Of a stretch of DNA of 64,000 bases, positions 16,150 through 25,201 are shown piece by piece (position 1 is the first letter of the stretch; the number at the start of each line of letters is the position of its first letter). A program made the position numbers and the translations under genes. The notes below the pieces were generated by a model. The model was given only the letters and a program-made list of their open reading frames with translations, was not told the DNA's origin and made no database searches. Source of the stretch: Elusimicrobiota bacterium (lineage in GTDB: Bacteria; Elusimicrobiota; Elusimicrobia; UBA1565; UBA9628); assembly GCA_003452935.1 (NCBI GenBank), contig DMMY01000025.1, positions 1 to 64,000 of the forward strand, written 5' to 3'.

Positions 16150-17477
16150 AAGACCTCCCGCGCGACGCGGCTCGATGCGACCATCCCCGGAAACGCCTTG
16201 AGGTCAAGAGCCGGTCCCGAATCATGCTGAGGACCGCGCTCGGGGCATTTCTGCCCGTATTGATCCTCGCTCCGGCGGCGCAGGCGCAGCCGCCCGATAC
16301 GATTTTATCCGGCACGATCGATCTCCAGCAGGTCTTGGAGGCCGTCCGGCGTGATAATCCGGAGATCCTCGCGGCGCATAAACGATGGGAGGCCGGTCAG
16401 CGGCGCATCGCGCAGGCGGCCACCCCGGACCAGCCGCGATTGGACGTTGAGCGCATGTATGCGCCTTCCCTGTCCGACATGATCGGCAAACCGGACGAGA
16501 AAGCGATTTCCATAACCCAGGAGATGCCGTTTCCAACGGTGTTGTATCTCAGGCGCGGGCTTGCCGCCAAGGATGCCGCCATGCGGGAGCAGTCCTATCG
16601 CGCCAAGGTCCTGGAAGTCTGCGCCCGGGCGCGAGCCGCTTATGCGATGTTGTTTTTGGCTGAAAAAAGCCTCTTCATCTATGACGAGAGCGTCGGGATC
16701 ATGCGGCGTTTTTCCAGGGTGGCCGAGTCCAAGGTGTCGTCCGGGCGGGGCCGCCAATCCGATGCATTAAAAGCCCAGGTGGAACTGACGAAGATGCTCA
16801 ACATGCGGGTGACTTTGGAGCAGGAGCGGGAAGCCTTCCAGGCGATGCTCAATGCCCTGATGGGCCGCGATGCCGGCGCCGTCCTGGGCGCGCCCCAGGA
16901 GCCGCCGTCGGCCGCGGTTGTCTTGAATGCCGCGGACCTGGAAGCTTCGGCCTTGTCGGCTCGGCCCGAATTGCGCGAGGCGCTTTTGGCCTCGCAGAGG
17001 GCGGATCAATCCCTGTCGCTGGCCCGTTCCGAGTTCCTGCCGGACTTGATGATTCAGCACCGCCGTCGCAGCGACCCCATGCGAGGGAGCACCTATGACG
17101 CGATATTGGGGCTCTCCTTGCCGTTGTGGTTCTGGAAGCCGGCCGCCATGGTGCGCGAGGCAAAGTCGGAAAGGGAGACGGCCCAGGCGGAGTTGAATGC
17201 GGCCCGGCTCTCCGCCCAAGCGGATCTGAAAACGGCTTGGAGCCGCGCCCGGGCCGCGCAGCGGTTGCTCGAGGCTTACCGAACGACCTTGCTGCCTCAG
17301 GCCGAGGAATCGCTCAAGGTCGCCGAGTCCGGCTATCAATCCGACAAGACGGGATTTCTTGACCTTCTGGACGCGCAGAGGTCCTTGTTGGGCTTCAGGC
17401 TGGAATACTACCAATACATGGCCGACTTCGAGCGGCGCCTGGCGGAACTCGAGCGCATCGTCGGCCGGGAGTTGTGA
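16146..17477 (+). CDS. TolC-family outer-membrane efflux channel
   Basis: 443 residues from the ATG that overlaps the merR stop (ATGA). The signal peptide is MLRTALGAFLPVLILAPAAQA, so ATG 16224 is a strong alternative start. The mature part shows two outer-membrane-efflux repeats: long Ala/Glu-rich coiled-coil helices (for example LSAQADLKTAWSRARAAQRLLEAYR) and the sequence TGFLDLLDAQRSLL near the end, typical of CusC/CzcC types. It forms the outer-membrane duct for the adaptor and RND pump encoded directly downstream. Confidence 0.9.
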   Translation: MKDLPRDAARCDHPRKRLEVKSRSRIMLRTALGAFLPVLILAPAAQAQPPDTILSGTIDLQQVLEAVRRDNPEILAAHKRWEAGQRRIAQAATPDQPRLDVERMYAPSLSDMIGKPDEKAISITQEMPFPTVLYLRRGLAAKDAAMREQSYRAKVLEVCARARAAYAMLFLAEKSLFIYDESVGIMRRFSRVAESKVSSGRGRQSDALKAQVELTKMLNMRVTLEQEREAFQAMLNALMGRDAGAVLGAPQEPPSAAVVLNAADLEASALSARPELREALLASQRADQSLSLARSEFLPDLMIQHRRRSDPMRGSTYDAILGLSLPLWFWKPAAMVREAKSERETAQAELNAARLSAQADLKTAWSRARAAQRLLEAYRTTLLPQAEESLKVAESGYQSDKTGFLDLLDAQRSLLGFRLEYYQYMADFERRLAELERIVGREL

Positions 17478-17478
17478 C

Positions 17479-18840
17479 ATGACGAAAAAACGATATCTGC
17501 TGGCGGCTGCCGTCGGGACGGTCTTGTCGATCGGAGGATATGCCGCCTACAGGTCATGGCGCGACGTTTCGTCCGGGCAGAGCGCCCATGCGGCCAAGTA
17601 TCATTGCCCGATGCACCCGGCTTACGTCGCGGAGAAGCCCGGCGATTGTCCCATATGCAACATGAAGTTGGTCCTGATGGAAGACTCCTCCGCAGGGCGC
17701 GGAGGCTCGCCGGAGGAGGGCCGCAAGATCTGCATCCTGCATAAGTGCAAGATGCCGAACTGCATTATGGAACTGCCGCACAAGGTCGGGGAGACGGTGA
17801 CATGCCCGGTTTGCGGGACTAAGGTGTTCGACGCGCCGGCGGATGCGAGACCTTTGTACTACCGTCATCCGATGCGTCCGGACGTCTCTTCTCCGGCGCC
17901 GAAGAAAGACGAGATGGGGATGGATTATATTCCCGTCTACTCCGAAGAAAAATCGGGCGTCCCGGTCGAGGGTCAGGCCGCCATGGTCCTGAGCGAGGAG
18001 AGCCGGCAGATGATCGGCATGAAATCCGAGCCGGTGGAGCGCCGCGATCTCGCCGTCGTCGTCCGCGCCAGCGGCAAGGTGGCCTATGATCCGGAACTCT
18101 ATAACACCCTCTCCGAGTACAAGGAGGCCGTCAGGGCGCGGGAAAAGGTCAAGGACAGCCCTTATCCGGACGCCTTGGAGCGAGCCGACGCCTTGGTCCG
18201 CGCCTCGACCCTTCGGCTGCGGCAGCTGGGATTGACCGATGCGCAGATAGAGGCGAGCGCCCATGAGGCCGCTGCGACGAATCTTCTCATCGGAGGCGGC
18301 GGGGGTTCGGTCTGGGTCTACGCGCAGATTTATGAGTACGAGATCGGCTTGGTCAAGGCGGGCCAGAGCGCGGAAATCACCACGCCGGCCTACCCGGGCC
18401 GGGTGTTCCGGGGCGTCGTCAAGAGCGTCGACTCCATCCTCTCGGCCGAGACGCGGTCGCTCAAGGCGCGCATCGAGGTTCCGGACCCCAAGGGGCTGTT
18501 CAAACTGGAGATGTACGTCGATGCCGCCATCCGTTCGAATCTCGGCCGCCGGCTGGCCTTGCCTGAGTCGGCGCTGCTCGATACCGGCGAGCGCCAGATC
18601 GTATTCGTGGACCTCGGCGCAGGGCGCATCGAGCCGAGGGAGGTGATCGTCGGCCAAAAAGCCGAGGGTTACTATGACCTCCTTTCCGGCGCGTCTCAAG
18701 GCGAGAAGGTGGTCACAAGCGCCAACTTCCTCATCGATTCCGAATCCAAGCTGAAGGCGGCGGCCAAGAGGCCGCCGTCATCGAAGGGCGGAGGTTCTTC
18801 CAGCCCGGAGGGGGGCGCCGCTTCCGGGCGCCGGCGTTGA
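17479..18840 (+). CDS. RND efflux periplasmic adaptor with three metal-binding motifs
   Basis: 453 residues, CusB/HlyD type. After an N-terminal signal anchor come three candidate metal sites: YHCPMHP (41-47) with CPIC (57-60), the heavy-metal-binding domain; a Cys cluster C85-C90-C95 with CPVC (109-112); and YRHPMRP (128-134) with MGMDYIPVY (146-154), a second heavy-metal-binding domain. The barrel-sandwich and beta-barrel adaptor parts follow, with one short helical hairpin. It starts one base after the tolC stop. The adaptor links the RND pump to the channel and may hand metal to the pump, as known for CusB. Confidence 0.92.
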   Translation: MTKKRYLLAAAVGTVLSIGGYAAYRSWRDVSSGQSAHAAKYHCPMHPAYVAEKPGDCPICNMKLVLMEDSSAGRGGSPEEGRKICILHKCKMPNCIMELPHKVGETVTCPVCGTKVFDAPADARPLYYRHPMRPDVSSPAPKKDEMGMDYIPVYSEEKSGVPVEGQAAMVLSEESRQMIGMKSEPVERRDLAVVVRASGKVAYDPELYNTLSEYKEAVRAREKVKDSPYPDALERADALVRASTLRLRQLGLTDAQIEASAHEAAATNLLIGGGGGSVWVYAQIYEYEIGLVKAGQSAEITTPAYPGRVFRGVVKSVDSILSAETRSLKARIEVPDPKGLFKLEMYVDAAIRSNLGRRLALPESALLDTGERQIVFVDLGAGRIEPREVIVGQKAEGYYDLLSGASQGEKVVTSANFLIDSESKLKAAAKRPPSSKGGGSSSPEGGAASGRRR

Positions 18841-18849
18841 GGCCGGTCC

Positions 18850-21800
18850 ATGATCGAAAAACTCATCGCTTGGTCCGCCAGAAACAAGTTCATAGTCCTT
18901 ATCCTGACCGCCGCGGCTCTGGCCGGGTCGTATTACTGCATCCGGAATTCGCGCCTGGACGCCATCCCCGACCTCTCCGACACCCAGGTCATCATTTATT
19001 CGCGCTGGGACAGGTCGCCGGACGTCATCGAGGACCAGGTTACCTATCCCATAGTCACGGCCCTGCTGGGAGCTCCCCAGGTGAAGACGATCCGCGGCTT
19101 CTCGGACTTCGGCTATTCCTACGTCTATGTCGTGTTTCAAGACGGCACGGATGTCTACTGGGCGCGCAGCCGCGTGTTGGAATACCTCAATAAAATTCAG
19201 CCGCAGCTGCCTGAGGGAGTGCGCACGGAGCTGGGACCCGACGCGACGGGGGTAGGGTGGGTTTACCAGTATGCCCTCGTGGATAAGAGCGGCCGGCGCA
19301 GCCTGGCCGATCTGAGGAGCTTCCAGGATTGGTATTTGCGCTATTACCTGCAGTCCGTCCCCGGGGTGGCCGAGGTCGCGGCCATCGGCGGCTTCCAGAA
19401 ACAGTACCAAGTCAACGTCAATCCCAACGCGCTCATCGCCTACGGCATCCCGCTGACGAAGGTGGTGGAGGCCATCCGGGACGGCAATAACGACGTGGGC
19501 GGCCGCCTGGTCGAGTTTTCAGGCAAGGAATACATGGTTCGCGGCCGCGGCTATGCCAAGTCCGTGGCGGACATCGAGAACATCGTGGTGGGCGGAGGCA
19601 AGGGAGGCACGCCCATCCTGGTCAAGAGCATCGGCCGGGTCGCGCTTGGCCCGGAGATCCGCCGCGGCATCGCGGACTTGGACGGGGAAGGCGACACGGT
19701 CGGCGGGATCGTGGTCATGCGCTACGGCGAGAACGCCCTGAACGTCATCGGGCGGGTCAAGGCCAAGCTCGCGGAGGTTGAATCCGCGATTCCCGAAGGG
19801 GTCGAGATCGTCACCACGTACGACCGTTCCGACTTGATCCATCGCGCCATCTCGACCCTCAAAGAAGAGCTCGTCCTGGAGCTCGTCATCGTCAGTCTCG
19901 TCATCCTCGTGTGCCTGTGGCATATCCCGACGGCCGTCATTCCCATCATCACCATTCCGGTGTCGGTCATCTTGACGTTCATCCCGATGTTTTTCATGGG
20001 GTTGACCTCGAACATCATGTCCATTTCCGGGATCGCCATATCCATCGGTGTCCTGGTGGACGGGGCCATCGTGGAGGTCGAGAACGCCTACAAGAAGATC
20101 CAGCTTTGGATCGAGGGCGGCAGAAAGGGAGATTTTCACGAGATCCGGCTCAAGGCCCTGCAGGAAGTCGGACCCGCGGTGTTTTTTTCGCTTTTGGTCA
20201 TCGCCGTGGCCTTCATGCCCATTTTTACCTTGGTGGACCAGGAAGGACGGCTTTTCAAGCCTTTGGCCTACACCAAGAACCTCGCCATGGCCATCGCGGC
20301 CGTCCTGGCCGTGACTTTCGACCCAGCCGTGCGCATGCTCTTCTCCCGCGTGGATTTCTTTGATTTTAAGCCTGCCTGGCTTTGCTGGCTGACCAATCAG
20401 GTCGCGGTCGGCAAGTACTATCCGGAAGAGAAGCACCCCGTGAGCCGGTTCCTTTTCAAGCTTTATGGGCCGGCATGCCGTTTCGTGCTGCGGCATCCCT
20501 ACCAGACCATCGGCGCGGCGGTCTTGCTGGTCCTCACCACGATCCCCGTCTATCTGCGCCTGGGCTCCGAGTTCATGCCTCCGTTGAACGAAGGGACCAT
20601 CCTTTACATGCCTACGACTTTGCCTGGACTTTCGGTGACCGAGGCGCAGAAACTGCTGCAGGCCCAGGACGTCATCCTGAAGAGCTTCCCCGAGGTCGAG
20701 CGCGTGTTCGGCAAAGCCGGCCGGGCCGAGACGTCCACCGATCCCGCGCCATTCTCGATGATGGAAACGACGGTCATCTTGAAGCCCCATGGCGAGTGGC
20801 GCAAGAAGGAGCGGTGGTACTCCCGGATGCCCGAGCTTTTGCAAAAACCCTTGCGCCACGTCTGGGATGACCGCATCTCGTGGGATGAGCTCGTCGCGGA
20901 GATGGACTCCAGGATGCGCTTCCCGGGATTGACCAATGCCTGGACCATGCCGATCAAAGCCCGCATCGACATGCTCACGACCGGCGTGCGCACGCCCGTC
21001 GGCGTCAAGATATACGGCTCGGACCTCAAGGAGATCGAACGGATCGGCACGGACATGGAGGGCGTTCTGCGCGACGTCCCCGGCACGCGCAGCGTCTACG
21101 CGGAACGCGCGGCCGGCGGGTATTTCGTCGATTTTTCCCTCAAGCGCGATCAATTGGCTCGTTACGGCCTGACGATCAAGGAAGTTGAGATGGCCATCAT
21201 GACGGCCATCGGAGGCGAGCCCATAACGACCACGGTGGAAGGCCGGGAGCGCTACACGGTGAGCGTGCGCTACGCCCGGGAGCTGCGTGACGACCTCGAC
21301 AAGCTCAAGCGGGTGCTGGTCCCCGCCATGGACGGGGCCAATATCCCTCTGGCCGAGCTTGCCGATATCGGGCTCAAGCTCGGCCCGGCCATGATCCGCA
21401 ACGAGAACGGTCTCTTGGCCGGCTACGTCTACGTGGACGTGGCGGACCGCGATATCGGCGGGTATGTGGAAGAGGCGAAGAGGAAGGTCTCCGATTCACT
21501 GCGCCTGCCCGAGGGCTACGCGCTGCAATGGAGCGGCCAGTATGAGAATATGGCGAGAGTCAAGGAAAGGCTGAAGATCGTCATTCCGCTCACGCTCTTC
21601 ATCATCCTGTTCCTGCTCCACATGAACACGGGTTCCTGGCCCAAGACCGGGATCGTCATGTTGGCCGTGCCTTTTTCCTTGATCGGGGCGATATGGCTCC
21701 TCTATCTGCTCGGCTACAACATGTCCATAGCGGTCTGGGTGGGGATGATAGCGCTCATGGGCCTCGACGCCGAGACCGGGGTGTTCATGCTGCTTTACCT

Positions 21801-22140
21801 GGATATGGCCTACTACGAGATGGTCCGCCAAGGGCGCATGCGCACCGAGGCGGACCTCGAAGAGGCCGTGCTTCATGGCGCGGTCAAGCGGGTCCGGCCG
21901 AAACTTATGACGGTGGCCTGCGCGTTCATGGGTCTGTTGCCCATCATGTGGTCGCTCGGGGCCGGGGCGGACCTCATGAAGCGCATTGCCGCGCCCATGA
22001 TCGGGGGATTGTTCACGAGCTTTTTGCTTGAACTGTTGGTCTATCCACCCGTCTTTTACCTGTGGAAGTGGCGCTATGAGATGCGGAGGGGAACGGTGGA
22101 TGTGAGCCGTTTGCCGATGCCGGAACCGAATGCGCGTTAA
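18850..22140 (+). CDS. Heavy-metal RND efflux pump, CusA/CzcA family
   Basis: 1096 residues. Features: N-terminal helix, then DAIPDLSDTQVIIYSRW, the periplasmic porter domain, the membrane block GVLVDGAIVEVENAYK in TM4 with acidic residues for proton relay, and the second half ending MGLDAETGVFMLLYLDMAYYEM. These features place it in the HME-RND class, which pumps Cu/Ag or Zn/Co/Cd from the periplasm. The length is slightly above CusA, with about 50 extra residues in the central membrane loop (SRVDFFDFKPAWLCWLTN). It is preceded by a GAGG site and is the last gene of the operon. Confidence 0.95.
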   Translation: MIEKLIAWSARNKFIVLILTAAALAGSYYCIRNSRLDAIPDLSDTQVIIYSRWDRSPDVIEDQVTYPIVTALLGAPQVKTIRGFSDFGYSYVYVVFQDGTDVYWARSRVLEYLNKIQPQLPEGVRTELGPDATGVGWVYQYALVDKSGRRSLADLRSFQDWYLRYYLQSVPGVAEVAAIGGFQKQYQVNVNPNALIAYGIPLTKVVEAIRDGNNDVGGRLVEFSGKEYMVRGRGYAKSVADIENIVVGGGKGGTPILVKSIGRVALGPEIRRGIADLDGEGDTVGGIVVMRYGENALNVIGRVKAKLAEVESAIPEGVEIVTTYDRSDLIHRAISTLKEELVLELVIVSLVILVCLWHIPTAVIPIITIPVSVILTFIPMFFMGLTSNIMSISGIAISIGVLVDGAIVEVENAYKKIQLWIEGGRKGDFHEIRLKALQEVGPAVFFSLLVIAVAFMPIFTLVDQEGRLFKPLAYTKNLAMAIAAVLAVTFDPAVRMLFSRVDFFDFKPAWLCWLTNQVAVGKYYPEEKHPVSRFLFKLYGPACRFVLRHPYQTIGAAVLLVLTTIPVYLRLGSEFMPPLNEGTILYMPTTLPGLSVTEAQKLLQAQDVILKSFPEVERVFGKAGRAETSTDPAPFSMMETTVILKPHGEWRKKERWYSRMPELLQKPLRHVWDDRISWDELVAEMDSRMRFPGLTNAWTMPIKARIDMLTTGVRTPVGVKIYGSDLKEIERIGTDMEGVLRDVPGTRSVYAERAAGGYFVDFSLKRDQLARYGLTIKEVEMAIMTAIGGEPITTTVEGRERYTVSVRYARELRDDLDKLKRVLVPAMDGANIPLAELADIGLKLGPAMIRNENGLLAGYVYVDVADRDIGGYVEEAKRKVSDSLRLPEGYALQWSGQYENMARVKERLKIVIPLTLFIILFLLHMNTGSWPKTGIVMLAVPFSLIGAIWLLYLLGYNMSIAVWVGMIALMGLDAETGVFMLLYLDMAYYEMVRQGRMRTEADLEEAVLHGAVKRVRPKLMTVACAFMGLLPIMWSLGAGADLMKRIAAPMIGGLFTSFLLELLVYPPVFYLWKWRYEMRRGTVDVSRLPMPEPNAR

Positions 22141-22144
22141 GAGC

Positions 22145-23407
22145 CTATCCCAAAACCCGCGCCTGCGAGACCGCCGAACGCTTCAGACGTCGTTTGAGCA
22201 AAAACGCCAACTCGTCGACGACTTCTTCCGCGATTTTTCTTTTGCTGGTCCTTTTAAGCAACCGGGCCTTCCTGCTGGGGAATGCCAATAGGACTTCGTT
22301 TTCGTCGTGACCGAAAACCGGTTTCCCGCCGACATCGTTGGCGACCACCATGTCAGCGCCTGAGCGCTCGATCAAAGCGGCCGCGGCCTGGCCCAGTCCG
22401 GGGCCCGTTTCAGCCTTGAAGCCGACCAGGACGATGTTAGGATTGAGGCGTTTTATCGTATCGATGATTTTCGGGGTCCGGACCAATTCCAGCGCGCGCT
22501 CGGCCCGCTTCGAATCCATCTTCCCCGCCAGGGGCGAACGCGCGCGGAAATCCCCGACCGCCGCGGCATGCACGAGCGCGTCGTTGTTGGCGACGACGCG
22601 ACGCAGGGCTTGCGCCATCTCCTCGACCCTCATGGTCCGGATGAGCTTCATCGGGCGGCAGGGCCAGACTTCCATCCTGCCGTGAATGAGCGTGACTTCC
22701 GCGCCCCGGCTGGACAGTTCCTCGGCCAGACAGACGCCCATTTTTCCGGATGAGCGATTGCCCAGAATCCGGACGGCATCGACAGGCTCTTCGGTGCCGC
22801 CCGCCGTGACGATGATGCGTTTGCCGGCGAATTGCTTTCCATGATCAAGCATTTTGATGATTTCCTTCCGGATGCTCGCGGGGGACGGCAACCGCCCGAG
22901 TCCTTGAGCGCCGCAGGCCAGTCTGCCGCTGGCCGGCTTTAGGACATGGTATCCCATGGCGATGAGTCTGTTGACGTTGGATTGGGTGATGGGCTTGTTC
23001 CACATGTTGGGGTTCATCGAGGGACATATCAAAACGGGGGCCTGGGTCGCCAGGACGACCGTGCCGAGCAGATCGTCCGCGATTCCATGGGCGAGTTTCG
23101 CGATGATATTGGCGGTCGCGGGAGCGATGCAGATCAGCGCGGCCTTCTCCGCCAGGCTGATGTGTTCGACGCGGCGCCTGCGCAGCACGGCCTTGTAGTC
23201 GAATCCCTCCGGAAAAAGGCGATAGGCGACTTTGTTCCCGGAAGCTTTTTCGAACTGCGCCGGCGGGATCATTTGGACGGCGTGCTCGGTCATGAGCACA
23301 ATGCTCTCGTGGCCGTGCCGCTTGAAATGCCGGATCAAGGATACGATCTTGAACGCGGCAATACCCGAAGATATTCCGAATAAGATTATTTTCGGGAAAT
23401 CGGGCAT
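22145..23407 (-). CDS. coaBC: Bifunctional CoaBC: phosphopantothenoylcysteine decarboxylase/synthetase
   Basis: 420 residues. The CoaC flavoprotein half has GISSGIAAFK, the catalytic His in VEHISLA, PATANIIAKLAHGIADDLL and PSMNPNMW; LACGAQGLGRL is the substrate clamp. The CoaB half has VTAGGTEEPVDAVRILGNRSSGKMG and the late VGFKAE motif. Together they convert 4'-phosphopantothenate to 4'-phosphopantetheine in coenzyme A synthesis. A very basic tail of about 20 residues (KRRLKRSAVSQ) is unusual. It ends five bases from the convergent RND pump gene with no terminator between them. Confidence 0.93.
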   Translation of the reverse strand: MPDFPKIILFGISSGIAAFKIVSLIRHFKRHGHESIVLMTEHAVQMIPPAQFEKASGNKVAYRLFPEGFDYKAVLRRRRVEHISLAEKAALICIAPATANIIAKLAHGIADDLLGTVVLATQAPVLICPSMNPNMWNKPITQSNVNRLIAMGYHVLKPASGRLACGAQGLGRLPSPASIRKEIIKMLDHGKQFAGKRIIVTAGGTEEPVDAVRILGNRSSGKMGVCLAEELSSRGAEVTLIHGRMEVWPCRPMKLIRTMRVEEMAQALRRVVANNDALVHAAAVGDFRARSPLAGKMDSKRAERALELVRTPKIIDTIKRLNPNIVLVGFKAETGPGLGQAAAALIERSGADMVVANDVGGKPVFGHDENEVLLAFPSRKARLLKRTSKRKIAEEVVDELAFLLKRRLKRSAVSQARVLG

Positions 23408-23691
23408 GTTTGCGTAATCCGTGAGATAAGGTTCCGGCCCTGTGGTCTGGATTTTATCGCATGCTCAGCGCTGAGGACAAGCGCAATCTTTGTTTGCCGG
23501 CCGGCGCCTATGGGGCCTTTTTTGAAACAGTCGCCATGAAAATTACGGCAACGGCCGCGGCGGCGGCCGACTCAAGCGGCAGGCGGTCATCAGCTTGGAA
23601 TGCCGTCTGGGACGGCGGTCGGTTTCGATGAATCCCTGTTCCCATCGCCCCGTCCCACGCGGCGTATTTGTTATCATCGGATGAGAACGGG

Positions 23692-24438
23692 ATGAAGCTC
23701 GATGGAAGGCAAAAGAGTCTGCGACAGCGCCGCCGTTTCGATTGGCCGGCTGGACTTTCACGGCGCGGTCCGGGTCGGCGATCTTCTCTCCCTGTCCCGC
23801 TGATGCTTCCCGCGAGCCGGAGACTGGCCGCGCACGTGGAGTCTTTGCGCGCCTGCCGGCGTTGTCCGAGGATGCATCCGCCGGTGGTCAGCGGGGGGCC
23901 GGTGGCAAGCCGGGTTTTGCTCGTGGGCCAGGCTCCGGGCGACAAGGAGCCCAAGCTGGGGCGGCCGTTCGCGTGGACCGCGGGGCGGACTCTCTTCAAG
24001 TGGTTCTTCGAGGCGGCCGGCCTGACCGAGGACCGGTTCCGTTCCTCGATCTATATGGCGGCGGTGTGCCGCTGCTTCCCGGGCAAGAAGCCGGGAGGCG
24101 GCGACCGGGTTCCGTCTCCCGAGGAAATCGAGAGCTGCGCGGCCTGGCTGGAGCGCGAACTTGAGATGCTCAGGCCGTCGCTCGTCATTCCCGTGGGCAA
24201 GCTGGCGATCTCGCGGTTCCTGCCTATGGGAAAGCTCGATGAGATGATCGGGCGCAAGTTCCGAGTCCGGGGCTTCGACGTCATCCCCCTGCCGCACCCT
24301 TCCGGCGCGTCGCCTTGGCACCGCATGGAGCCGGGGAAGGCCCTTCTGCGCCGGGCGCTGGGCTTGATCGCGTCGCATCCGGCGTTGCGGGATATCAGGG
24401 GTAGAGCCGGCGCAGGGCGGCGCGATCCCCCAAACTGA
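23692..24438 (+). CDS. Uracil-DNA glycosylase family protein (Fe-S type)
   Basis: 248 residues. The core matches Fe-S uracil-DNA glycosylases: paired cysteines CRRC, motif VGQAPGDKEPKLGRPF, AAVCRCFPGKK with further cysteines, an ESCAAW cysteine, and the closing PHPSGASPWH. GQAPG differs from the GEGPG of family 4 and GLAPA of family 5, so the subfamily is uncertain. It probably removes uracil from DNA. The first 37 residues are basic and atypical; ATG 23803 (MLPASRR) is a likely alternative start. The 3' end overlaps the convergent matrixin-like gene by 44 bases. Confidence 0.85.
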   Translation: MKLDGRQKSLRQRRRFDWPAGLSRRGPGRRSSLPVPLMLPASRRLAAHVESLRACRRCPRMHPPVVSGGPVASRVLLVGQAPGDKEPKLGRPFAWTAGRTLFKWFFEAAGLTEDRFRSSIYMAAVCRCFPGKKPGGGDRVPSPEEIESCAAWLERELEMLRPSLVIPVGKLAISRFLPMGKLDEMIGRKFRVRGFDVIPLPHPSGASPWHRMEPGKALLRRALGLIASHPALRDIRGRAGAGRRDPPN

Positions 24439-25201
24439 GGCGGCGCTTGGTCGTCTCGTTGGGGGCTATGCGGTGGTACATGCTTGATGCGCAGTTTTCC
24501 TCTCCGGATATTCCGGCGAGCCCCAGAATATGCCCGAAGACATGGGTCATGGCGTTCTGTACGTCGAAAGGGCCTGCGCTGGAGCCCGGCGCTTCTTCGG
24601 TGCTTCTGAGGACGGCCCAGGGTGCATTGTCGTTGAGGAGGACGTCGAACTCGAGCACCCGGTTGCGCCGGGAATCCACCAGGAGCTGGATCGCGGCCAA
24701 GGTGTCGGCGGCGAAAGGAGAGATGCTCCCCCAGGAAACCGTGTTGCGGCCATCGAGGGCAAAGGCGGCTCCTGCCGGGTCCGCCGCCTTGCGTCCTACG
24801 AGCCGCGGGACTGACGGTCCTTGGGAAGACCAGGTTTGCGCCGCCAAACGTACCGCTTCGAAAATCGCTTGGGAAGAGGATGCGCCCTGGGCTGGGAAGC
24901 TCGAGCTGTCGACGAAGAAATCCATCCTTCTCCGCCCGATCCTCGTGCCCTTGAGCTTATATCCCGGGGCTGGCTTGGAACAGCCTTCGTGGATGCGCGC
25001 TTCGCTGCGCACCAAGGCGAGTGCACGGCGCCGTCCGGCTCCTAGAGTCTCCGGGAACACCGACGCCGAGCTCTCCAACTCCTCGGTGGCTTGAGCCTCG
25101 CCGCGCGCCAGATGGATTCCCGCGCAAGCCAGCGCAAGCATCAGAAAAGAAAACCCCGCCTGAAGGCGGGGTTTTCTTTCACGACCCGGGACCGCGGCCA
25201 T
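24395..25201 (-). CDS. Exported matrixin-like protein with a broken zinc-protease motif
   Basis: 268 residues, paralogous to the next gene upstream. Signal peptide with hydrophobic core FLMLALACAGIHLA. The region aligned with the metallopeptidase motif reads HVFGHILGLAG: the catalytic Glu of HExxH is Val and the third zinc ligand His is Ala, so it should be inactive. The surrounding architecture (DVQNAMTHVFGH, then the C-terminal TTKRRLSLGDRAALRRLYP) matches the active paralogue. ATG 25201 overlaps the upstream stop as TGATG. ATG 25141 lies after the hairpin and is the alternative start. It may be a regulator or binding protein. Confidence 0.72.
   Translation of the reverse strand: MAAVPGRERKPRLQAGFSFLMLALACAGIHLARGEAQATEELESSASVFPETLGAGRRRALALVRSEARIHEGCSKPAPGYKLKGTRIGRRRMDFFVDSSSFPAQGASSSQAIFEAVRLAAQTWSSQGPSVPRLVGRKAADPAGAAFALDGRNTVSWGSISPFAADTLAAIQLLVDSRRNRVLEFDVLLNDNAPWAVLRSTEEAPGSSAGPFDVQNAMTHVFGHILGLAGISGEENCASSMYHRIAPNETTKRRLSLGDRAALRRLYP
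25146..25179 (-). terminator. Strong hairpin with T-runs on both sides
   Basis: A perfect 15-bp stem (arms 25146-25160 and 25165-25179) encloses a TGAA tetraloop. The stem carries GGCGGGG followed by TTTTCTTT, and the same holds on either strand. It begins about 20 bases downstream of the active matrixin gene and looks like its terminator, but it also lies inside the first codons of the next gene if that gene starts at 25201. Confidence 0.85.

Noticed and set aside
19519..21153. A 544-codon open frame on the minus strand inside the RND pump gene
   Set aside because: Low-complexity Asp/His/Gly/Arg sequence typical of an antisense frame to a GC-rich gene; the pump gene on the plus strand is certain.
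22141..22144. A terminator between the convergent RND pump and coaBC genes
   Set aside because: Only four bases separate the stops, and I see no hairpin in either gene end.
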